Shown piece by piece: positions 1 to 6,440 of a stretch of 10,599 bases of DNA. The translations under genes and the position numbers were made by a program. Below the pieces are notes generated by a model that saw only the letters and a program-made list of their open reading frames with translations, was not told the DNA's origin and ran no database searches. This DNA comes from CAYRXM01 sp964428175 (GTDB lineage: Bacteria > Chloroflexota > Anaerolineae > JAFGEY01), in contig CAYRXM010000161.1 of NCBI GenBank assembly GCA_964428175.1, forward strand, positions 1-10,599, in the 5' to 3' direction. Within the stretch, counting starts at the first letter, position 1. Every line of letters begins with the position of its first letter.

Positions 1-47
1 GAGATAATGAGCGGTGACTGGAGTTCAGACGTGTGCTCTTCCGATCT
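1..47 (+). other. Illumina P7/TruSeq adapter contamination
   Basis: Bases 1-5 (GAGAT) match the end of the Illumina P7 primer, 6-13 (AATGAGCG) fit an 8-base i7 index, and 14-47 match the complete 34-base TruSeq read-2 adapter, starting GTGACTGGAG and ending CTCTTCCGATCT. Genomic sequence begins at 48. The adapter is untrimmed at the contig edge, so nothing here is biological. Read on the minus strand in the frame of the neighbouring gene, it encodes RSEEHTSELQSPLII, a familiar artefact tail in protein databases. Confidence 0.98.
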
Positions 48-1205
48 TGGGCTTACTTTCATAACCTGGAAGCCTCCGCAGTAACCATAGTACTCGGAAG
101 TAATCTGGGGAAATACAATCGTGGCTTGGGCTTCACTCAACAACGCTGCCTCATAGGTTACCCCTCGTCCAGCAGGGTTTACACGGTTATCCTCGTTAAC
201 CGTAGCAATGATCAGCTTGTTGGGATTTGGATCAATAATATTGATAATCGCCGAGCCACTTCCACTGACATTGGCCATGCTCGAGGGTAACTGAGCTTTA
301 TCGCCCATATATGGTCCCCACGCTTGGCCTGGCCCAATTGAGGTCGATGTTTGAGTGTACGCGGTTCCACCAAAGTTGTAAACCACGTTGACTGTCAATG
401 CTTCTGTACCAATATTTTGCACCCTTAAGCCGCTTTGGTAGCTATAATAATCTTTGACGATGCGTGGCACATACAGGGTGGTAGCTCCACTAGACATGCC
501 GTTGTAGCTCTGAAATTGCATTGTACTAGCACTAGTACCTGCGCTGTAAAAGTTACAAACAACGGCCAAGGGATGACTGGCATCACTTTGGAACCTGGCC
601 GATCCACTAAAACCGGTACTCAGATCGCTGTCGGTGGATTGATCAAAGAGATAGCTCGAATAGGCAGGGATGCTTTGAGTATCTGTGTCAACAGCTACTC
701 CAGATGCATTATAAAAGGTAGCAATTACGTCAACTGAAGTACTTCCAGTATTCTGTACTGCGCAATATGAATTCCATCCCCAATAGTCCTTCATGACCTG
801 AGTAGCATATACAGTTGCTGCCGGAGAACTGACGCCGGTGCTAGTGCCGATGCGGTGTGGCACAGAACCCGATGGAAGTTGAGTGTTCACAATTGCAGCA
901 ATTTCCTGATCTGAACTCACAACTGCAGAGCCAATAAACCCTGCGCTCAACCCAGGAACATGGTCTGGCAAATACCAGGTTTTTGACGAATTAGCCGCAA
1001 TAGTACCACCATCAAAATTGAGAACCATCGTCCCTGCTGTGTTATAGAACGAGATTGAGACAGTAGCTGTGCTGTTACTCAGATTTGCCACTTGTACACC
1101 AGAGACCCATGTGCCACCAGGAAATGCAAGAGCTTCTCCATGTGAAGTAACCAATATTGCAGTTACCAAACCAATTACCATCAATACCTTGATCAACTTG
1201 TACAT
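48..1205 (-). CDS. Secreted repeat-module protein, 3' end missing
   Basis: 386 codons are present; the 3' end is lost at the adapter junction. The ATG at 1203-1205 follows a perfect AGGAGGA. Residues 1-27 form a signal peptide: a Lys-containing start, a hydrophobic core at about 7-20, and ALA at 25-27 as the likely cleavage site. The mature part is rich in Ser, Thr, Asn, Gly and aromatics and is built of modules of about 111-119 residues. Module starts show as GVQVAN (36-41), CAVQN (148-152), LRVQN (260-264) and GFQVMK (378-383). From the second on, each is preceded by a related linker: VMKDYWGW, IVKDYYSY, ITSEYYGY. The pattern of alternating hydrophobics suggests beta-sandwich domains (inference). 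I do not recognise a characterised family; similar modules occur, from memory, in exported Chloroflexota proteins. Likely role is at the cell surface. Its place after a glycan cluster makes it a possible glycosylation target, but nothing proves it. Confidence 0.88.
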
Positions 1206-1210
1206 TTTGC

Positions 1211-1217
1211 TCCTCCT
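1211..1217 (-). promoter_or_regulatory. Strong ribosome binding site of repeat protein
   Basis: On the minus strand this reads AGGAGGA, ending 5 bases (GCAAA) before the ATG at 1203-1205. It is the best Shine-Dalgarno sequence in the window and fixes the start of the secreted repeat protein. Confidence 0.85.
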
Positions 1218-1249
1218 AGAATAAGATATCTTTTTCACAATACATATTG

Positions 1250-1278
1250 ATTTTAATCTGAATTCTGCAGTTGTGCAA
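1250..1278 (-). promoter_or_regulatory. Possible sigma70-type promoter
   Basis: On the minus strand TTGCAC (1278-1273) and TAAAAT (1255-1250) are separated by exactly 17 bases, in the 73-base gap before the secreted repeat protein. The -10 box matches consensus at 5 of 6 positions and the -35 at only 3 of 6. A separate promoter would fit the different role of the downstream gene, but the region is AT-rich and such matches arise by chance. Confidence 0.3.
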
Positions 1279-2295
1279 TTACCCTTTGGTATTATTTGCG
1301 GGGCGATGGCGTATTTTGGTGATCAAGATCATAATCAATGCTGAAACGAGCTCTCCTATCAAAATCTCCATACGCAAAATTAAAGCAATCGTCAGTATAG
1401 TCGGCGCAGAGTGGAGCGAGTTTAGCAAAGCAACAAAGATGGCCTCTCGAACACCGATGCCCATTGGAGAGAATAGGATAATCTGTCCAACTAGCAAGGC
1501 CAGTACCAATGCAAATGTCTTTTTCGCCATCGTGGTCCACGTAAACGACTGGATTGGACTCAACAAACTGAATCCCAATCCCAGGAGGCACCATGTCAAA
1601 ATCATTACTATGAAGGCAATGGTTACTTGTTGCCAATTAGTTTCAGACAAAGAAATTTTGGGCCAGTGTACAGCAAGTTTTTGAGCCAAGTTTCTGCCAA
1701 TGTTCGGAATGCCTAGAATGCTGGCAATAGTCAAGGAAAACACGCCGCCTTGAAACAGCAGCACAGACAAGGTAGACCACTTGACAAGGCCACTGTAGGG
1801 CAGAAGCAGGAGGAGAAGAACTATGCCCGTGTTGAATAAAATGATAAACTCACCAACCAGACCAAGTAATGCGATGTGTGTTGGAACACCTTGTCGTGTT
1901 GTCAAATATGTCTTGCTGGCATAAGACCAGACAAAACCTGGGACATACTTGGCTAGATTCGAAATCAAGTGAACTTGTATTCCACAGGTTATGTCTATTT
2001 GTCCACCAAATGCCTTGATCAGCATCGCCCAAATCCACGCGCCCAGAAAAACACATAGCGTGACACAGAACCAAGAAATGAGTAGTGACCCGATATCAAG
2101 GTCTAGCCCTGTGGTGCTGATTCTGTCATACCCACTAGACAAATTTTTCCATATAAACCAAATGCTTGACATCAGAATGACCGATGAGGCTATCCACTTG
2201 ACCCAGCGCCACGAGCTGCGTTTTTGTCGTCTCGCGTACCATGCATAAATCAACTTACTGAATCCAAGTAGTGAATCAAGTGTTCGTTGGATCAT
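1279..2295 (-). CDS. Flippase-like / LPG_synthase_TM membrane protein
   Basis: 338 residues from the ATG at 2293-2295, a normal length for the lysylphosphatidylglycerol-synthase transmembrane family (UPF0104, also called flippase-like domain). About eight hydrophobic segments are visible, the first at about 35-49. Family hallmarks are NLAKYVPGFVW (113-123) and, near the C-terminus, SPMGIGVREA (276-285) followed by a helix with LRMEILIGE. The soluble lysyl-transferase domain of MprF is absent, so this is the stand-alone membrane form, often found beside glycosyltransferases and proposed to handle lipid-linked intermediates. The frame stays open to 2442, but the extra 49 residues would lie inside the upstream methyltransferase gene and look unlike the family. 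The chosen start overlaps that gene by 20 bases and lacks a clear Shine-Dalgarno sequence, so translation is probably coupled. A role in moving or protecting a glycolipid precursor is inference. Confidence 0.85.
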   Translation of the reverse strand: MIQRTLDSLLGFSKLIYAWYARRQKRSSWRWVKWIASSVILMSSIWFIWKNLSSGYDRISTTGLDLDIGSLLISWFCVTLCVFLGAWIWAMLIKAFGGQIDITCGIQVHLISNLAKYVPGFVWSYASKTYLTTRQGVPTHIALLGLVGEFIILFNTGIVLLLLLLPYSGLVKWSTLSVLLFQGGVFSLTIASILGIPNIGRNLAQKLAVHWPKISLSETNWQQVTIAFIVMILTWCLLGLGFSLLSPIQSFTWTTMAKKTFALVLALLVGQIILFSPMGIGVREAIFVALLNSLHSAPTILTIALILRMEILIGELVSALIMILITKIRHRPANNTKG

Positions 2296-3019
2296 TTTTT
2301 TTGACCAGTACCCAATTAAAATTGGGTAGTAGAAAGGAGAAGATACTGGCCACCTTTTGAGGGACGAGGCGTGCCCAAAAATGCTTTCGAGTTCGTGCGA
2401 GAAACTGGTGTGGATAGTAAGCCCACTGGAGCGTATAATCATACACCTTGAAATCCTGCCACAAGATCTTCAGTTGCCAATAGTCATACAAAACGAGATC
2501 AAAAGCATGCCCATAAACAAGCCGACAATATGTATTCAGGAAAATGCGTGGCAACCAATGCAAAAAATACCAGCCGTAATGGTACTCTATTGGCCACCAC
2601 TTATTGGGGCCGCTAAAGAAAACGCAACCACCAGGTTTGAGCACACGTCGAATTTCACACCCAAGCCATTGTGGATTTGTCGAATGTTCATACACCTGTG
2701 CACACACGATTATATCAAAGGTTTGATCCTGAAAAGGCAGAGCAAGGCCAGTTCCCTGGATAAAGATCAAGTTAGGCTGGATGTTCTGTTGAGAAGCAAT
2801 CTGGATTGATTCGGCATCCGGATCGATGCCAATCACGTGGCGAAATCGGTTGGCTAAATAAGAGGCAATTATGCCGACTGAGCAACCGATATCCAGACAA
2901 ACCAACGTGCCCGGGTCGTGCTCGACTTCGATTACATCAAGCAACATCTTCTCGATCTTTCGCGCTTTGTCCAGTCTTGAGGATAAATTATGTGTGTGCA
3001 TTTGTTCCAAGACGATCAT
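2276..3019 (-). CDS. Class I SAM-dependent methyltransferase
   Basis: 247 residues from the ATG at 3017-3019; an in-frame TTG at 3028 would add three residues and neither has a good ribosome site. The fold is a Methyltransf_11-type Rossmann domain. Motif I is LDIGCSVG (42-49), the acidic ribose-binding residue is D66 in GIDPD, LPFQDQTFD (94-102) marks the UbiE-like region, and LKPGG (127-131) precedes the beta5 strand. The C-terminal third is rich in Tyr, Trp and Phe and is not diagnostic. Substrate is unknown. Lying between glycosyltransferase and flippase-like genes, it most likely methylates a sugar or lipid-linked glycan, but enzymes of this family also act on quinones and other small molecules. 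Confidence 0.85.
   Translation of the reverse strand: MIVLEQMHTHNLSSRLDKARKIEKMLLDVIEVEHDPGTLVCLDIGCSVGIIASYLANRFRHVIGIDPDAESIQIASQQNIQPNLIFIQGTGLALPFQDQTFDIIVCAQVYEHSTNPQWLGCEIRRVLKPGGCVFFSGPNKWWPIEYHYGWYFLHWLPRIFLNTYCRLVYGHAFDLVLYDYWQLKILWQDFKVYDYTLQWAYYPHQFLARTRKHFWARLVPQKVASIFSFLLPNFNWVLVKKNDPTNT
2309..2328 (-). repeat. Short perfect inverted repeat before flippase-like gene
   Basis: TACCCAATT and its exact complement AATTGGGTA are separated by two bases. It lies in the 3' end of the methyltransferase gene, 14 bases upstream of the flippase-like start codon. In mRNA it could fold as a stem of about 7 pairs with a 4-6 base loop. No U-run follows, so it is not a terminator; a weak effect on translation of the next gene is possible. 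Confidence 0.5.
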
Positions 3020-3073
3020 TTTAGTCAAAGTATTTGTTCAATAATTGGGTTATATAATTGATAATTTAATATT

Positions 3074-4222
3074 CTATTTGATACCTTGCATAACACGACA
3101 ATACAGCTCTAGTACTTGTTCGGCCAGGCAAGGCCAGGAAAACAGTGCTACTTGGGCAGTACCTTTTTCGATCAATTTGCGACGGAGTGCTCCGTCGGTT
3201 AAAACCTGGCATATCGCATAGGCTAATTGCTCTGCATCTAGTGGATCATCAACGAGCAGTGCGGCATCACCGACCACTTCAGGGATCGCGCCACTCCGCG
3301 CAGCCACAACAGGTACTTGGCAAGCCATCGCCTCCAGGCAGGGAATGCCAAACCCTTCATGCAGGGACGGAAAAACAAAAACATCCGCACCACCGAATAG
3401 ACCAGGCAGTTCTTTCTCTTGAACCGGTCCAATGTAACTCACGTCTGCTTCGAGCCCCAGTGTACGGATTTGTTCAAAGATGGCACTGTCGTCGCTTTGG
3501 TGGTAGTATCTTCCGGCAAGGACCAATGGTATATGAATGTTATTTTGTGTTTTTAGTATATGCAGTGCCTGGATGAGCGTAGACAAGTTTTTCTTTTTGG
3601 CGATCAAGCCCACAAAAAGGATGTAGCGTTCGTGTAGCTGGTATTGGCGACGAACAGCATCTATGTGGGTGTGCGTGATCGGACAATTGAAGACGGTTTG
3701 GGGGGCGCAATAGACAACCTCGATTTTTTCCGGCGCAAGGCCGAATATTTTTATGATATCTTGGGCAACATTTTGTGTGATGGCGATCACATAATCGGTT
3801 TGTCGAATCAACCAGGGTTGGATGCAACGCCAAAACCAGACGGCTGTTTTGGCATGCAATTCAGGATGACGTAGAGTGGTGATATCAAAAATGGTGAGCA
3901 CATTTTTGGCCGGCCAAGCTATACCGCCCATTGTCCTTGCAAAGTGAACTAAATCTACGTGTTCGAGCAAAACAAAATAAAAAACGGCTGCTTGAACCCA
4001 TAGACGTTCAAACAATCGTTTTCGGACAGGCACAATAATCTGATGAACATGGGCAAAGGCCTCCAGGTCAGGCTCTCGGCGGCTCAAAAGAATGATGTAG
4101 CGCCAATCCGGCTCTTGGGTAAAGATAGCGCGGAATAACTCAAAAACGGCTGTGCGTCCTCCAGAGGGTCGATCAATATCGGAAGCATCGATCAGAATTG
4201 TTGGCGAGCAGGTGCGGGTCAT
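3074..4222 (-). CDS. GT4-family glycosyltransferase (group 1)
   Basis: 382 residues, a full-length retaining GT-B enzyme of CAZy family GT4. The N-terminal acceptor domain begins with a Gly-rich PSGGRTAVFEL (19-29) near the first strand, as in mannosyltransferase-like GT4 proteins. The C-terminal nucleotide-sugar domain carries FVGLIAKKKNLSTLIQA (203-219), PSLHEGFGIP (285-294) and an intact E-X7-E motif (E289/E297), followed by GAIPEVVGDAALLVDD (311-326). The ATG lies in ATGA, overlapping the stop of the upstream glycosyltransferase by 4 bases, so the two are translationally coupled and probably act in sequence on one glycan. Cytoplasmic or membrane-peripheral. Donor and acceptor cannot be read from sequence; mannose or rhamnose transfer is a guess from overall resemblance. 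Confidence 0.93.
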   Translation of the reverse strand: MTRTCSPTILIDASDIDRPSGGRTAVFELFRAIFTQEPDWRYIILLSRREPDLEAFAHVHQIIVPVRKRLFERLWVQAAVFYFVLLEHVDLVHFARTMGGIAWPAKNVLTIFDITTLRHPELHAKTAVWFWRCIQPWLIRQTDYVIAITQNVAQDIIKIFGLAPEKIEVVYCAPQTVFNCPITHTHIDAVRRQYQLHERYILFVGLIAKKKNLSTLIQALHILKTQNNIHIPLVLAGRYYHQSDDSAIFEQIRTLGLEADVSYIGPVQEKELPGLFGGADVFVFPSLHEGFGIPCLEAMACQVPVVAARSGAIPEVVGDAALLVDDPLDAEQLAYAICQVLTDGALRRKLIEKGTAQVALFSWPCLAEQVLELYCRVMQGIK

Positions 4223-5454
4223 CGACTTTTCTCACTGCAAGCGTTCAGGATATTGGCCATCTTGGATCCAATCCGGCTCCAACTCAAATCATCGATGACA
4301 GATTTCTGTGCTGCTCTACTCAACCGCTGACGTAATGGTTTATCTGCCAACAACCGACAAATTGTGGCTGCTAATACTTGCTCGTCTCCAGGCAAAACCA
4401 GTAACCCATTTTGTTCGTGATTGATGATCTCAGGAATGCCCGCAATGCGGCTACCCACTACGGGACAGCCAGCAGCCATTGACTCAAGAAGGACATTGGG
4501 CAATCCGTCTATGTTGCCTGCCTGGTCCTGAATCGATGGTACCACAAAGACATCAGCCATAGCCAAGTAAATCGGTGTCTGATCCCATGGAATATGACCG
4601 GTAAATGTGACCTGCTCTCGCACGCCCAACGATACGGCCAATGCTTCTAGTTCTGAACGTAAATCCCCTTCGCCGCCGATCAATAAATGTGCATGCGGAA
4701 ATTGCTCGAGTATGTATGGCATAGCATACAGCAGATAAGAAAACCCCTTCTTATATACTAATCTGCCCATTGCCATAATCACCAACTGGGTTGGAGAAAT
4801 GGACAGCTTTTTTTTGAGTGTCTGCACTGCCTCAATATCAGTGGTGTAGCGAGTGGCATCGACACCATAAGGAACAACCGTCGCCCGGTCCGGCAATAAA
4901 CCTAGACCGATGGCGCGATGGAGTAGATCATTGCTGCAGGCAGTTACATGGCTGGCACGACGAAAGATGAAGCGTACTACAGGCTTCAGGAGAGCATAAC
5001 GCTCTGCGACAAACACATCAGATCCGTGCAGGCTGATTACTAGCGGAACGCCGGACAAAAGACTGGTCATTGCCCCAATCAGACCACCAGGAAGTAGCCA
5101 ATGGGCATGGATTACATCAGCTTTGCTAAAAAACACCTCACTCCACAGGCGAAAGAGCGCCACCACGCCAAACAGCCCGACCAGCAGGTAAGCGTGCCAC
5201 TTGAGGCGCACATCACTATCCAGAGATCGCGCATGTCCAAGTACAGACCACCGATTAGGCCAGATATAACGGATGCGCTTTACATTCACGTCTGGTGGCC
5301 ATCCAGATACAATCTGCGCGTCAAAGGGAGCAAATACAGTGAGGCGATGTCCCAAATGGGTCAGACTCAATGAGAGAGAATGAATAAAAGACCCTACACC
5401 ATCTCCTGGATGACGTGGATAAGATGAAGTTATGGCTACGATATTCAAAAACAC
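4219..5454 (-). CDS. GT4-family glycosyltransferase with D-X7-E motif
   Basis: 411 residues, full length for a group 1 (GT4) GT-B glycosyltransferase. Visible landmarks are SSYPRHPGDGVGSFIHSLS (10-28) in the acceptor domain, HAHWLLPGG (116-124), SLHGSDVF (141-148), PYGVD (195-199), GRLVYKKG (230-237), GGEGDLR (260-266) and GLPNVLLESMAAG (317-329). The catalytic-region E-X7-E motif is D316-X7-E324, Asp replacing the first Glu; the second Glu and the rest are intact, so activity is likely. Residues about 87-104 are hydrophobic and may dip into the membrane. The start is GTG at 5452-5454; AGGA lies too close to it, and a TTG two codons later has better spacing, so the true start may be 5448. The gene probably adds a sugar to the same lipid-linked glycan as the coupled downstream enzyme. 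Specificity is unknown. Confidence 0.92.
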   Translation of the reverse strand: MFLNIVAITSSYPRHPGDGVGSFIHSLSLSLTHLGHRLTVFAPFDAQIVSGWPPDVNVKRIRYIWPNRWSVLGHARSLDSDVRLKWHAYLLVGLFGVVALFRLWSEVFFSKADVIHAHWLLPGGLIGAMTSLLSGVPLVISLHGSDVFVAERYALLKPVVRFIFRRASHVTACSNDLLHRAIGLGLLPDRATVVPYGVDATRYTTDIEAVQTLKKKLSISPTQLVIMAMGRLVYKKGFSYLLYAMPYILEQFPHAHLLIGGEGDLRSELEALAVSLGVREQVTFTGHIPWDQTPIYLAMADVFVVPSIQDQAGNIDGLPNVLLESMAAGCPVVGSRIAGIPEIINHEQNGLLVLPGDEQVLAATICRLLADKPLRQRLSRAAQKSVIDDLSWSRIGSKMANILNACSEKSR

Positions 5455-5496
5455 ATCCTAACCCAAATAAGTTGAACTGAACGTGGCTATGTTGTC

Positions 5497-6381
5497 CTAA
5501 ACACTAACAAACTTGCCAAAATCTCTTCGATGTCCAATATTTCTGATCAAATAATACCTTGGTGGTTCATAATGTGTTTGTGCGTCAAAAGGGGCAAAAA
5601 AGTGATCGGCGACTAGATCTTGATGCACAAAAAAAGCATTAGTACCAGCAAAGTTGCAGCCAACAAGTTTATATTCTTTGGTCAGCCCAAGAACTTCCAG
5701 TGACTTGAGGCTCGCGCCAAGGTATGAAGAGCCAGACCATGTCGCATGAGGCGTATACTCGTGCACCCATTGTACAGTTGGCGGATACAGCGCATTATAT
5801 TCGATGACAACCACACGGGGATGATAGTTTTCAATGGCTTGCCAAACCCAATAATCGTTTCCGTCAATATCAATCGAGAGCAGATCAAACTCCACGGGCA
5901 CTCGAGCTTGTTTAAACAGAGCTTCGATATTTTCTGCTGTGACAAAAGCTCGTCTGATCCCAAGTAATTGTTGAGATATCCATGGTTCGAATTTGTAGTG
6001 GATTGTTTTGACACATCGCGCACTGGCTTCTAGCCAATAACCTGTCCAGTGCTTGATCAACAAATAAGCCGTGTTGTTCATTAGTCCGTTACTGGCCCCA
6101 AATTCGACAAAATATTGATTTGTGGTGCCGATCCGGCTGAAAATCTCTTCAATGATCCCATCTTCTCCGCTTTGTGAATATACCTGGAATTCAGAGCGGT
6201 TTAATCGTTTTGAAGATGCATACTTGGGATTTTCGTGTAAATGTTTTTGCACATACTCATCAATAGCGATGTGAGTTGAAGCATTGAGCATTTGTGTGAC
6301 GCTGCGCACTTTGTATACTGCTTCCATGAGAAATCTAGCAAGTGCAGTCTTGGATATTCTATGACGCAATTTGAATCTCAC
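5497..6381 (-). CDS. FkbM-family methyltransferase
   Basis: 294 residues from the GTG at 6379-6381, chosen because AAGGAG sits 6 bases upstream. A longer reading from TTG at 6423 adds 14 residues but has no ribosome site. The N-terminal 60 or so residues are basic and family-variable. The FkbM domain starts at VYSQSGEDGIIEEIF (67-81), with the SAM-binding strand and loop FVEFGASNG (91-99), NNTAYLL (102-108), and the acidic LLSIDIDGNDYW (167-178) followed by VVVIEYNA. These match the FkbM subgroup (Methyltransf_21) common in surface-polysaccharide clusters. FkbM itself O-methylates a macrolide, and relatives methylate sugar hydroxyls. Here a role in O-methylating a glycan residue is inferred from the neighbouring glycosyltransferases. 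Gaps of 59 bases upstream and 42 bases downstream fit an operon. Confidence 0.9.
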   Translation of the reverse strand: MRFKLRHRISKTALARFLMEAVYKVRSVTQMLNASTHIAIDEYVQKHLHENPKYASSKRLNRSEFQVYSQSGEDGIIEEIFSRIGTTNQYFVEFGASNGLMNNTAYLLIKHWTGYWLEASARCVKTIHYKFEPWISQQLLGIRRAFVTAENIEALFKQARVPVEFDLLSIDIDGNDYWVWQAIENYHPRVVVIEYNALYPPTVQWVHEYTPHATWSGSSYLGASLKSLEVLGLTKEYKLVGCNFAGTNAFFVHQDLVADHFFAPFDAQTHYEPPRYYLIRNIGHRRDFGKFVSV

Positions 6382-6387
6382 AAAAAT

Positions 6388-6393
6388 CTCCTT
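6388..6393 (-). promoter_or_regulatory. Ribosome binding site fixing FkbM gene start
   Basis: AAGGAG on the minus strand, 6 bases (ATTTTT) before GTG 6379-6381. It favours the GTG start over the longer TTG-initiated reading, whose upstream bases show no Shine-Dalgarno match. Confidence 0.75.
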
Positions 6394-6440
6394 GACAAGT
6401 TTGGGCCAGTTCAACCGGGACAACCTGACGATATACTTGG

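Noticed and set aside
33..290. 85-codon plus-strand reading frame at the left end
   Set aside because: It starts inside the Illumina adapter and runs antisense to the secreted repeat protein; the translation shows no family features.
1271..1684. 137-codon plus-strand frame opposite the flippase-like gene
   Set aside because: It is antisense to conserved family motifs, with no ribosome site or recognisable product.
2296..2442. 49-residue N-terminal extension of the flippase-like protein
   Set aside because: It lies wholly inside the methyltransferase coding sequence and looks unlike the family, whose members normally begin shortly before the first membrane segment.
3020..3073. AT-rich 54-base gap considered as a promoter before the methyltransferase gene
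   Set aside because: Several TATAAT-like words are present on the minus strand, but none has a convincing -35 partner; the AT-rich composition explains them.
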